Shown: positions 23,399 to 29,138 of the stretch, in pieces
Layout: each line of letters begins with the position of its first letter
How positions within the stretch are numbered: position 1 is the first letter of the stretch
Origin: a virus
IMG/VR virus record: IMGVR_UViG_3300030107_005327
Coordinates: 1 to 29,138 of that record
Direction: 5' to 3' (one strand)
Length of the DNA: 29,138 bases
Position numbers and translations under genes: made by a program
Notes under the pieces: model-generated
What the model was told of the DNA's origin: nothing
The model's input: the letters and a program-made list of their open reading frames with translations, nothing else
The model's database searches: none

Positions 23399-23862
23399 CA
23401 CTTAGCGTTGCTGGCGTTCTTCAAGTTAAGCGCTGCGAGAATCAAGTCCTCTGGGAGCTGAGAGACATGCTCTATCACCATCGCCCGCCCATCTTCGGCC
23501 GTGGGGTCGACCACTTCCATTTCGGGCTCTTGGCGGGTTTCTACCTGCACGGATGCCTGCCGCTGGTATTTGTGCCGCCGTTCGAGCATCCAGGCCGCCG
23601 CTTGCCATGAGCCGTCGTTCGCTGCGTCATCAATAACCAGTAGACATCTTGCGGCATTGTCTGCCTCTGCGGCTTTTACTGCCTGTGAAAACTGTGCATA
23701 GCATTTGTCGGCATCTGGACGAATAGCGTGGTTCAACCAAGTATAAAACGTCTTCTCAGATATACCACCATACTGCGCGGCGAGCTCGTGAGTCATGCCT
23801 ATACGTAGCCCCTCGGCAACGCGAGCAATCGTCTTTGGTGTGCATTTGGTCTTTCTGCCCAT
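23398..23862 (-). CDS. terS: Terminase small subunit, 154 aa
   Basis: The N-terminal 50 residues form a helix-turn-helix domain (TIARVAEGLRIGMTHELAAQYGGISEKTFYTWLNHA) that recognises the packaging site. The middle section (YAQFSQAVKAAEADNAARCLLVIDDAANDGSWQAAAWMLERRHKYQ) is the conserved oligomerisation region of phage TerS, with the A-A-x-W-x-L-E-R-R signature. The C-terminus is acidic and ends EDLILAALNLKNASNAK. It is directly upstream of TerL. The packaging site is not visible but, by analogy, may lie near or within this gene. Confidence 0.9.
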   Translation of the reverse strand: MGRKTKCTPKTIARVAEGLRIGMTHELAAQYGGISEKTFYTWLNHAIRPDADKCYAQFSQAVKAAEADNAARCLLVIDDAANDGSWQAAAWMLERRHKYQRQASVQVETRQEPEMEVVDPTAEDGRAMVIEHVSQLPEDLILAALNLKNASNAK

Positions 23863-23874
23863 CTTTCGCCATGG

Positions 23875-24441
23875 TTAGCGGATATGCCGGAACCCCGACG
23901 ATCCAAGGTTAGCACGTTGGCGGCTGTTGCGTGCCTCTATTTGTTCTGGCGTGTATCGTTCGTGTTCTGTCAGGAAAGGCTTATCAAGCGTAGAATGATA
24001 GACGGCGATGGTGTATGGGTCTTCTCTCAGTGCGTCTACGAACGGCTCCCAAGGCTGGTAGGCGCCATTAGATAGCCTAACTCCAGCTGGGCAATTGCAG
24101 GCCGCTGCGTATGTGTTGCAGTGTTGAGCTCTGCCATTCTTGTCGCTTCTGTGGTGTGCTACCTCGACTTGTCCAGAACCAGCGCAACGCTTGCAACCCT
24201 TGGGCTTTTCGGGCTCACCCTGGCTTGGGAATCCTGCGATAATGCCTCTGAGGTTTGCCACATTGGGCGCTCTGGTGTGCTCTGCAATCCACTTCTTACA
24301 GGCCATTATCACTATCTTGTCTGGGTAGTTCTTGAGGCTGTTTACCCATGTCGGATAGTTGTCCTCTGTCCATTTGTCGTGCTTGCTGTAGTTGCTGGCG
24401 ATGCGTTCCAGCATGCGCTGTATCGTTTCATTAGTTGCCAT
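23875..24441 (-). CDS. Zinc-binding helicase-loader-like replication protein, 188 aa
   Basis: The N-terminal 70 residues (IQRMLERIASNYSKHD...YPTWVNSLKNYPDKIVIMACKKWIAEHTRAPNVANLRGII) resemble the helical N-domain of lambda P/G39P-type helicase loaders. The middle contains a DnaJ-like zinc site: CKRCAGSG (Cys83, Cys86) and CNTYAAACNC (Cys108, Cys115, Cys117). It follows the initiator gene with an 11-base overlap, the usual O-P-like arrangement. It probably recruits the host DnaB helicase, since no helicase is encoded in the window. The zinc module could also bind DNA. Exact family not assigned. Confidence 0.65.
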   Translation of the reverse strand: MATNETIQRMLERIASNYSKHDKWTEDNYPTWVNSLKNYPDKIVIMACKKWIAEHTRAPNVANLRGIIAGFPSQGEPEKPKGCKRCAGSGQVEVAHHRSDKNGRAQHCNTYAAACNCPAGVRLSNGAYQPWEPFVDALREDPYTIAVYHSTLDKPFLTEHERYTPEQIEARNSRQRANLGSSGFRHIR

Positions 24442-25321
24442 TGTTTCCCCTGTTGTTGAAGTGAATCACGTTACCATCTGCGTCGAATTGATTCTCATCA
24501 AGATCCAGAATGTCTACGCCGAACGCCGTGTTTTTGTCTGCTTCTATGGTCCATTCTGCGGAGTTGTTGATGAACTGCCCCAAGTGTTTCTTTCTGCAGA
24601 ACGTCGATAGATCGCAGTCGTGGTCTTGCCACCAGCGCGCAGCTCGTGACGTTGTGAACCACTCGTAAGCGTGCAGAACATCTTCCGCCGTTGCGTAGCT
24701 GAGCGCCTCACGCAATGCCCGGTTGATCTCCGGTGTCAGCTTAAGCGCCCTGCTGCCCTTCTTGCGCTTCTTCCTGCGGTCGTTGAGCTCCGCCCACAGT
24801 GCGCGGGTTGCCTCTGTGCCGATGTTCTGCCCTCGTTTTCGGGTCTTCTTTGGCTTCTTTTGTTCTGGTTCTAATGGTGTGTGGTCGGAACTTATTCCGA
24901 CATAATTAAGATCTGTAGGTGTAGTGTAATTGTGTAAATAAGCACGCGCGCGATCGGTGCACTTTTGGTCCGAAACTGGTCCGTTTGTGGTCCGTTTGTG
25001 GTCCGCGCTCGGCTGTAAGTCTTTGGGATTGTTAGGTTTAGGTGGTCCGTTTTGTGTCGCCGCTGGCGGTGCACTTTTGGTCCGTTTTTGGTCCGCCCAT
25101 TGTTCTTTGGCTTCCTGTACAGCGTTCAGCACCGAAGCAGCTCGACGCTTTGACCAGCCCGCCCAAGATGCCAATTGTCGCTGGCTCAATGGCGCTCCAC
25201 GCTGCAGCTTAATCCAAGCATATGCAAAGCCATCGATTGTAGACGCTGGGCCCTCAGCTGTCCTGCGCTCATTGTCTACCTGTTCGATGATTGCTACCGG
25301 TATGGGCTCCCATTGCTTCAT
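24431..25321 (-). CDS. Replication initiator (lambda O-like organisation), 296 aa
   Basis: An N-terminal helix-turn-helix (about residues 44-71, PLSQRQLASWAGWSKRRAASVLNAVQEA) would bind the origin. A disordered, highly charged linker (75-195) contains the peptide echoes of DNA iterons (DQKRTKSAP, DHKRTTNGP, DQKCTDR). The C-terminal domain (about 200-270, AEDVLHAYEWFTTSRAARWWQDHDCDLSTFCRKKHLGQFINNS) is like those of phage initiators that contact the loader. The origin lies within the gene itself, as in lambda. It overlaps RusA upstream and the loader-like gene downstream. It is likely essential for genome replication. Confidence 0.75.
   Translation of the reverse strand: MKQWEPIPVAIIEQVDNERRTAEGPASTIDGFAYAWIKLQRGAPLSQRQLASWAGWSKRRAASVLNAVQEAKEQWADQKRTKSAPPAATQNGPPKPNNPKDLQPSADHKRTTNGPVSDQKCTDRARAYLHNYTTPTDLNYVGISSDHTPLEPEQKKPKKTRKRGQNIGTEATRALWAELNDRRKKRKKGSRALKLTPEINRALREALSYATAEDVLHAYEWFTTSRAARWWQDHDCDLSTFCRKKHLGQFINNSAEWTIEADKNTAFGVDILDLDENQFDADGNVIHFNNRGNNGN
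24895..25095. other. Candidate replication origin: 11-bp-phased iterons plus AT-rich flank
   Basis: GGTCCG occurs at 24967, 24978, 24989 and 25000 (exact 11-bp steps), again at 25044 (44 bp later), and at 25079 and 25090 (11 bp apart). An 18-bp element, CGGTGCACTTTTGGTCCG, is present at both 24955-24972 and 25067-25084. The flank 24895-24945 is comparatively AT-rich (ATAATTAAG, GTAATTGTGTAAATAAG) and could be the unwinding element. Because 11 is not a multiple of three, the repeats are read in different frames in the initiator gene, so selection is at the DNA level. Confidence 0.7.
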
Positions 25322-25788
25322 TCTTCACCGCCGAGTGTGTAGATCCATACCTTGATTTCTGGCGTCTGGTCCTTGTCGCCGTAGACTTTTTGGATGTGCA
25401 CATCTACAAATTGCGCGTCGTTTTCAACGATGTATTTCGCTTTCTCGATGCCATCCTCAATGCTCTTTAGTAGGTTACTCGCATCCGGTTTTGATACGCG
25501 CCAAACGTAGCCACTGGGATCGGCCCGGCGGCACATCCTTTGAGGACGCGCAAACACACAGAGCACATCCAGCTTTACCGGCTCCGGCCCATTAGTCATC
25601 GGCTTCTGTCGTAGCGTAAACGCGCCCGCAATCCATCGCGCTACTGCGCCCTCAAAGTGCCGCGTCTTATCTGGCGTGTACGTCCTCACAGAGCCGTCCC
25701 GGCTTCTAACTGTGCGCGGCCGCTGCTTTGCCTGTGGTGCAATCGGTATCGTGTCGTGATGTCTTAGAACCCAATTAGCACGCAGCAT
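25318..25788 (-). CDS. rusA: RusA-like Holliday junction resolvase, 156 aa
   Basis: The enzyme cuts four-way junctions as a dimer. The family core is KPDASNLLKSIEDGI (residues 100-114) with Asp102 and Asp112, and NDAQFVDVHIQKVYG (123-137) with Asp124. The second aspartate of the classical PDxDN motif is Ser104 here, a substitution to note because the equivalent residue in E. coli RusA (Asp72) is catalytic; other family members also vary here, so activity is plausible but unproven. The N-terminal QRPRTVRS stretch is basic. ATG 25788 has GAGAGG upstream and overlaps the regulator gene; its stop overlaps the initiator ATG. Confidence 0.85.
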   Translation of the reverse strand: MLRANWVLRHHDTIPIAPQAKQRPRTVRSRDGSVRTYTPDKTRHFEGAVARWIAGAFTLRQKPMTNGPEPVKLDVLCVFARPQRMCRRADPSGYVWRVSKPDASNLLKSIEDGIEKAKYIVENDAQFVDVHIQKVYGDKDQTPEIKVWIYTLGGEE

Positions 25789-26047
25789 CTGTCAACCTCT
25801 CCGATGCTTGCGCCGCAAGATACCGCAGCTCCCTTGCTTGGTCTTCTGTGCAGTGTATAGCGCGGATCAAGTGCTCGAATTGTCCGGCCGTTGGTAGCCA
25901 CTCGCCGCGCTCTAATCGCGACAATCTGCCCTGGCTCATTCCTACGACGTGCGCCAATTTCTCACAAACCTGCATCTGTGTAAGCCCGTTGTTCTTTCGT
26001 GTTTCCGCAATGGCTATGCCGATTGCTTTGTAGTTTGCATTATCCAT
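25775..26047 (-). CDS. XRE/Cro-C1-type helix-turn-helix regulator, 90 aa
   Basis: A single DNA-binding domain fills most of the protein: LTQMQVCEKLAHVVGMSQGRLSRLERGEWLPTAGQFEHLIRAIHC (about residues 22-66) with the classical recognition helix SQGRLSRLERGE. It is the first gene of the minus-strand unit, so it would repress its own promoter and the opposing one through the palindrome at 26064-26078. The start at ATG 26047 is chosen for GGGAGG five bases upstream; the frame from 26074 would cross the operator. With no partner repressor seen, it is more like an early-to-late timing switch than a lysogeny repressor. Confidence 0.85.
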   Translation of the reverse strand: MDNANYKAIGIAIAETRKNNGLTQMQVCEKLAHVVGMSQGRLSRLERGEWLPTAGQFEHLIRAIHCTEDQARELRYLAAQASERLTDAAC

Positions 26048-26063
26048 GGGTCCTCCCGTTTGC

Positions 26064-26078
26064 ATGCTTGACAAGCAT
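26064..26078. promoter_or_regulatory. Operator: 15-bp perfect palindrome in the divergent promoter
   Basis: ATGCTTG-A-CAAGCAT has 7-bp arms around one central base. It covers the -35 of the plus-strand promoter and the -10 of the minus-strand promoter, so one bound dimer could block both. The neighbouring XRE-type regulator is the likely ligand. Confidence 0.65.
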
Positions 26079-26096
26079 ATGACAGTCCGGTATAAA
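26068..26096 (+). promoter_or_regulatory. Plus-strand promoter of the ERF-methylase unit
   Basis: TTGACA (26068-26073), a 17-base spacer and TATAAA (26091-26096) make a near-consensus sigma70 promoter. AGGAGG (26112-26117) then leads into the ATG at 26122. Confidence 0.8.
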
Positions 26097-26102
26097 CGTC
26101 AA
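26074..26102 (-). promoter_or_regulatory. Minus-strand promoter of the regulator-replication-structural unit
   Basis: On the minus strand TTGACG (26102-26097), a 17-base spacer and TATGCT (26079-26074) face the plus-strand promoter and occupy almost the same DNA. GGGAGG then precedes the regulator ATG at 26047. No other strong minus-strand promoter was found for the 24-kb unit below. Confidence 0.65.
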
Positions 26103-26121
26103 GACAACAACAGGAGGCACA

Positions 26122-26934
26122 ATGCCAGCAACCAAGAAGACAGATCATCCAGACTTTGCGTCGGCCATTGCTGCAGCTCAGGCGGACATGAGCAACGCCG
26201 TGAAGGACAGCAAAAACCCACACTTTAAAAAAACATACGCCGGTCTGCGTTCAATACGCGACATCGTGGTACCTGCATTTAACAAGCACGGAATAGCGGT
26301 GTTGCAGCCCGTAGATGGTGCCGATGGGTTCATGACGGGGCGCACGTTGCTAATGTGGAAGGACCAAACCCTTGAGATGGGCAATTGTACCCTGCCTATT
26401 GGTGGTGGCCGCAACGCCGCCCAAGATGTCGGAGCCGCTGCAACCTACCTTGCGCGGTATCAATTGCGCGGTGTCGGCGGCATAGCTGTAGAGGACGATG
26501 ACGGCGAAAGCTACAGAGGACCAAGGCCGCAGCAACGCCAGCAAACGGCACCAAGAAAAGCGCCTCCATTTGACGCTGCTATTGTCGCTTCTGATTACGC
26601 GCCTCCATTTGACGCTGCTATTGTCGCTTCTCATTACGCGCCGCCTGCTGCACCATCAAAACCACAACAAAAAAAACCTGTGCTGCAAGGCCCACCAGCA
26701 GTAGACGGCCCGAATTGCCCTAAATGCGGATCTGTTCTTAAAGTGAACATTAATTACCGAGCTTGGCTAAAGACGCTTTCAAACGAAGAACGAAAGCAAC
26801 AAAAGAAAAAGCCTGCGCTGCGTTGTAGTGACTGGAAAAAATGCGAATATACAAAATGGTCAACGGACGAAGCTCAACAGGCGATCGCGGATATTGCATC
26901 TAAGAAGGCATTTGATGATGGGTTGGACAAATGA
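26122..26934 (+). CDS. erf: ERF-family single-strand annealing protein with C-terminal zinc ribbon, 270 aa
   Basis: This recombinase anneals complementary single strands during replication and genome circularisation. The ERF core is clear: NPHFKKTYAGLRSIRDIV (residues 32-49), HGIAVLQPV, and GRNAAQDVGAAATYLARYQLRGVGGIAVEDDDGE (about 96-129). A Pro/Gln-rich linker contains a recent 13-residue duplication. The C-terminus carries CPKCGS and a later CSDWKKC pair, which could bind zinc and DNA. It is the first plus-strand gene, behind a near-consensus promoter and AGGAGG. With RusA on the other strand, it makes a recombination set. Confidence 0.9.
   Translation: MPATKKTDHPDFASAIAAAQADMSNAVKDSKNPHFKKTYAGLRSIRDIVVPAFNKHGIAVLQPVDGADGFMTGRTLLMWKDQTLEMGNCTLPIGGGRNAAQDVGAAATYLARYQLRGVGGIAVEDDDGESYRGPRPQQRQQTAPRKAPPFDAAIVASDYAPPFDAAIVASHYAPPAAPSKPQQKKPVLQGPPAVDGPNCPKCGSVLKVNINYRAWLKTLSNEERKQQKKKPALRCSDWKKCEYTKWSTDEAQQAIADIASKKAFDDGLDK
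26560..26637 (+). repeat. 39-bp tandem duplication in the ERF linker
   Basis: Two copies, 26560-26598 and 26599-26637, differ by one base (GAT versus CAT, Asp versus His). They encode APPFDAAIVASDY and APPFDAAIVASHY. The near-identity shows a recent duplication in the flexible linker. Confidence 0.95.
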
Positions 26935-27236
26935 GAGAGCGCAAAAACCGAGCAGGGAGGCCGTACCCAAATCAAGCGCCTGGTAGCGCCTACTGTGATG
27001 AGCTGGACAGAAGAGCAATACAAAACCAAGAAGCGCGCAACCGGCCGCCTGTAGATAGCCACAAGTACAGTATCGACCACACACAAGAGGACGACAGGCA
27101 CCCCCTTTTGCGCTGTGCTCATTGCGGCGAAGAGCTCGAAGAGTGGACCTATATCTGGGTCTTCGATTCGGAAAAAAACACCAAGGTTCCCAAGTGTAAG
27201 AACGGATGGGGATGCAGGAGAAACGATGCCCGTTGA
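26931..27236 (+). CDS. Small zinc-finger protein, 101 aa
   Basis: ATG 26931 overlaps the ERF stop as ATGA. The N-terminal half is basic and polar (MRERKNRAGRPYPNQAPG, EARNRPPVDSHKYSID). The C-terminal half has a cysteine pair CAHCGEELEEW and a second pair in CKNGWGCRRNDAR, a likely zinc ribbon that could bind DNA, RNA or a protein partner. It is followed, with an overlap, by a winged-helix gene. The family is not recognised; a regulatory or recombination accessory role is a guess from order. Confidence 0.65.
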   Translation: MRERKNRAGRPYPNQAPGSAYCDELDRRAIQNQEARNRPPVDSHKYSIDHTQEDDRHPLLRCAHCGEELEEWTYIWVFDSEKNTKVPKCKNGWGCRRNDAR

Positions 27237-27567
27237 TTACTCACTTTTGCGGAGATTGAAACAACGCGCGAAACACAAAGAGCAACAGAGAGCTCCAAAA
27301 ATAAAGCCAAATAGTGCGCGCTATTTTGTGCTTCTGTATGTCTGCACAGACCCGCCGGGCTCTTGGACGCAGAAAGACATGCTTATCGAGCTTCAAGACT
27401 TAGGCGTACCGAAGAGTACAGCTCAGTATGCGATAGACGGTCTCAACGCGCGCGGACTAATCAAGAAGAACAAAGTGAATCACCTGTCTACAACGCTCTG
27501 GCCTACCTACGCCGGGACACAGGCTATCAAACCGTTTCTACCTGAGAACGGGAGGGTTCAGCTGTGA
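27226..27567 (+). CDS. Winged-helix DNA-binding protein, 113 aa
   Basis: ATG 27226 has AGGAG upstream (27214-27219 region) and is preferred over the longer frame, which would lie inside the preceding gene. The start is basic (LLRRLKQRAKHKEQQRAPKIK). A winged helix follows (WTQKDMLIELQDLGVPKSTAQYAIDGLNARGLIKKNKV), with a wing-like basic strand. It could be a second transcription regulator or a replication accessory. Its TGA overlaps the next start as GTGA. No closer family can be named. Confidence 0.65.
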   Translation: MPVDYSLLRRLKQRAKHKEQQRAPKIKPNSARYFVLLYVCTDPPGSWTQKDMLIELQDLGVPKSTAQYAIDGLNARGLIKKNKVNHLSTTLWPTYAGTQAIKPFLPENGRVQL

Positions 27568-28289
27568 CACAGATACCACTATTGACGGTTCCCGAGCCAG
27601 CGCAGCCAAACAACGTGAAGCTCTACAACGGCAGTATTGATGATCTATTCAAGACTGTTAGAGACGCGCGAATGGTGTTTTGTGACCCTCCTTGGACGTA
27701 CAGCAACAGCGGAGACAAGACAAGAAGCGCAGCAAGCCACTATCCATGCCTGACAATGGCGGACATAGTTGGCCACGTACGGAAGGCCTACAGCTGTGCA
27801 GCTCCAGACGCTTACTTAGTATTGTGGGCAACCTTTCCGCTATTGGCCGAGTGGATGTCAGCAGCAACAGAAGACGCGATAGAATGGCGCTATGTCACTG
27901 GCGGCGCTTGGGCAAAGACGGGACCGCCTGGTAGCGGGTTTCATTGGAGAGGAAACGCGGAGCCGATTTTAATCTATCGCAAGGGTAGGCCTAAGCCGGT
28001 GAACACAAACCTTCTGCGGTCTGTGCACGTCACAGAGCAACACAGAGGCAGAGGCAGCAAGAGCGGAGAAGCGCTCGCGCACAGCGAGAAGCCTATTGCA
28101 TACCAGACAAATATGATTGAAGTATGGAGCTCGCCGGGCGATCTAATTTTGGACATATACGCGGGCCTATGTTCTGTTGGTCGGGCTACGGTTAGAGCTG
28201 GGAAAGGACGAAGGTACATAGGAGCTGAGATCGACCCCGACAGGTACAGGCAGGCGGTAGATCGCTTGGTGTTGGATGGTGGGCGGTGA
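27564..28289 (+). CDS. MT-A70-family adenine-N6 DNA methyltransferase, 241 aa
   Basis: The enzyme moves a methyl group from S-adenosylmethionine to adenine in DNA. The catalytic DPPW motif is at residues 41-44, and the cofactor motif LILDIYAGLCSVGRAT near the C-terminus; this DPPW-first order is normal for MT-A70 types. HSEKP near residue 173 is also typical. GTG 27564 overlaps the preceding stop as GTGA and has GGGAGG upstream. Its own stop overlaps the GTG of the cytosine methylase as GTGA. Two adjacent methylases without a nuclease suggest protection against host restriction or an epigenetic mark. Confidence 0.85.
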   Translation: MTQIPLLTVPEPAQPNNVKLYNGSIDDLFKTVRDARMVFCDPPWTYSNSGDKTRSAASHYPCLTMADIVGHVRKAYSCAAPDAYLVLWATFPLLAEWMSAATEDAIEWRYVTGGAWAKTGPPGSGFHWRGNAEPILIYRKGRPKPVNTNLLRSVHVTEQHRGRGSKSGEALAHSEKPIAYQTNMIEVWSSPGDLILDIYAGLCSVGRATVRAGKGRRYIGAEIDPDRYRQAVDRLVLDGGR

Positions 28290-29138
28290 GAATTGGATCA
28301 CTGTTTAGCGGAATTGGTGGGCTCGAGCTCGGATTAGAGCGCGCAATACCTGGAGCCCACACTGTATGGCAAGTAGAGCAAGACCCATACGCGCGAGCTG
28401 TGCTCGCTAAGCATTGGCCTGATGCGAGGAGATATGAAGATGTCAAAGAATTCAACCGCCAACAGTGGCTTTTTAAAAAGCCAGGACCCGTCGAGATTAT
28501 CTGTGGGGGCTACCCCTGTACAGGGCACTCGCTCGCAGGCAAAAGAAAGGGATTTGACGATCCCCGATCGGGACTGTGGACAGAATACACGAGAATCATT
28601 CGCGAGTTTAGGCCTCGATTCGTCGTGGTTGAAAACGTTTCCGCTCTTAGAAGCCGGGGAATCAGTCGAGTACTCGGAGACCTGGCCGCGTGCGGGTATG
28701 ATGCTGTCTGGGACTGTATACCGGCTCAAGCCGTCCGCGCCCATCATCGCAGGGACCGCATGTTCATTGTCGCATGGACCGAACACCACAGGTCAGTGGC
28801 CGACTCCAGCTGCAACGCTTCACAACTTGAACGAATCTCCAGAGATATTCCTGGATCGACAACAGAAGTGGGCGGAAGAGAAGGGGTATCACAACTCAAT
28901 CCCACTGACCGTAGCTGTAAAGATGTGGCCGACGCCAACTGCGATGCCTGCGGAGAATTATGGTGCAAAAAATGCCAGAGTCACTGGGCGCTGTGTGGAT
29001 GTCCAGGCGAGCACGAGGGAGACGTCATTAACTGCCCAGCAGAGCCTGAAACCGGAGAGCCTGAAACCGGAGAGCCTGAAACCGGAGAGCCTGAAACCGG
29101 AGAGCCTGAAACCGGAGAGCCTGAACCCGACGTGGGTC
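28286..29138 (+). CDS. dcm: DNA cytosine-C5 methyltransferase, N-terminal part (gene split by the contig edge)
   Basis: Motifs run in the standard order: FSGIGG (residues 7-12, cofactor motif I), GGYPCTGHS (motif IV with the catalytic Cys), VVVENV (motif VI) and HHRRDRMFIVA (motif VIII). After motif VIII the target-recognition segment holds a cysteine/histidine cluster (CDACGELWCKKC...CGCPGEHE) likely to bind zinc, followed by EPETG repeats. The reading frame leaves the window at 29138 and resumes through the terminal repeat in 1-281. GTG 28286 overlaps the adenine-methylase stop. Usual Dcm types have PCQ in motif IV; here it is PCT, with the catalytic cysteine kept. Confidence 0.9.
   Translation, partial: MRIGSLFSGIGGLELGLERAIPGAHTVWQVEQDPYARAVLAKHWPDARRYEDVKEFNRQQWLFKKPGPVEIICGGYPCTGHSLAGKRKGFDDPRSGLWTEYTRIIREFRPRFVVVENVSALRSRGISRVLGDLAACGYDAVWDCIPAQAVRAHHRRDRMFIVAWTEHHRSVADSSCNASQLERISRDIPGSTTEVGGREGVSQLNPTDRSCKDVADANCDACGELWCKKCQSHWALCGCPGEHEGDVINCPAEPETGEPETGEPETGEPETGEPETGEPEPDVG
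29022..29138. repeat. Terminal direct repeat, right copy, with five tandem 15-bp units
   Basis: This repeats the left terminus (1-135). Units of GAGCCTGAAACCGGA lie at 29042-29056, 29057-29071, 29072-29086, 29087-29101 and 29102-29116, against three in the left copy. The 48-base segment found at 66-113 is missing. The two versions differ by 18 bases, six codons. Confidence 0.9.

Noticed and set aside
26048-26074. Extension of the XRE regulator to 26074
   Set aside because: The extra nine residues would be encoded across the operator and the likely transcript start; ATG 26047 has GGGAGG upstream.
29042-29116. Direct repeats as a CRISPR array
   Set aside because: The 15-bp units have no spacers between them and lie in frame in a methyltransferase gene.
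1-29138. Integrase, excisionase or attachment site indicating lysogeny
   Set aside because: No tyrosine or serine recombinase motif was seen in any frame, and the single XRE regulator is not enough to infer a temperate phage.

Overview
The window reads as one complete, small dsDNA tailed-phage genome of about 29.0 kb. Bases 29022-29138 repeat bases 1-135 (apart from a repeat-number difference), and a cytosine methyltransferase gene runs off the right edge and finishes at the left edge. The contig is therefore a circularised or circularly permuted genome cut inside that gene. A tape measure, tail tube, HK97-type capsid, terminase and no tail sheath point to siphovirus morphology. A PGRP-type amidase with spanin-like membrane proteins suggests a Gram-negative bacterial host, but nothing identifies the host genus. 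I see no integrase, tRNA or CRISPR array, so the phage looks lytic.

The genome behaves as two opposed transcription units. Both start from one compact divergent control region at 26048-26121, where two face-to-face sigma70-like promoters share the same DNA. A 15-bp palindrome covers the -35 of one and the -10 of the other, and the adjacent XRE-type regulator is the likely ligand. The two units converge at 2056-2061, where the last stop codons of both strands abut in TGATCA.

The plus-strand unit (26122 to the right end, then 1-2058 across the join) carries an ERF-type annealing protein, a zinc-ribbon protein, a winged-helix protein, an MT-A70-type adenine methyltransferase and a C5-cytosine methyltransferase. 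After a 184-bp non-coding leader with a second operator-like site come a 60-aa ORF, a 22-aa peptide, a 129-aa acidic protein and a PAPS-reductase/DndC-like PP-loop protein. Almost all of these genes are joined by ATGA or GTGA overlaps.

The minus-strand unit (26047 down to 2059) has, in order: regulator, RusA resolvase, replication initiator with an internal iteron array, zinc-binding helicase-loader-like protein, TerS, TerL, portal, scaffold, major capsid protein, a strong hairpin terminator, head-completion and connector proteins, two gp10-like proteins, tail tube, tail chaperone pair with a probable -1 frameshift, tape measure, a 1210-aa sialidase-propeller-like tail-tip protein, a hub protein, fibre and tip proteins, amidase, holin-like protein and spanin-like proteins.

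The most interesting points are: the 11-bp-phased iterons inside the initiator gene; the switch region with a matching second operator upstream of the PAPS-reductase operon; the variable 15-bp repeat in the target-recognition segment of the cytosine methyltransferase; and the large propeller protein at the tail tip. Gene functions are read from motifs and gene order only; no database search was run.
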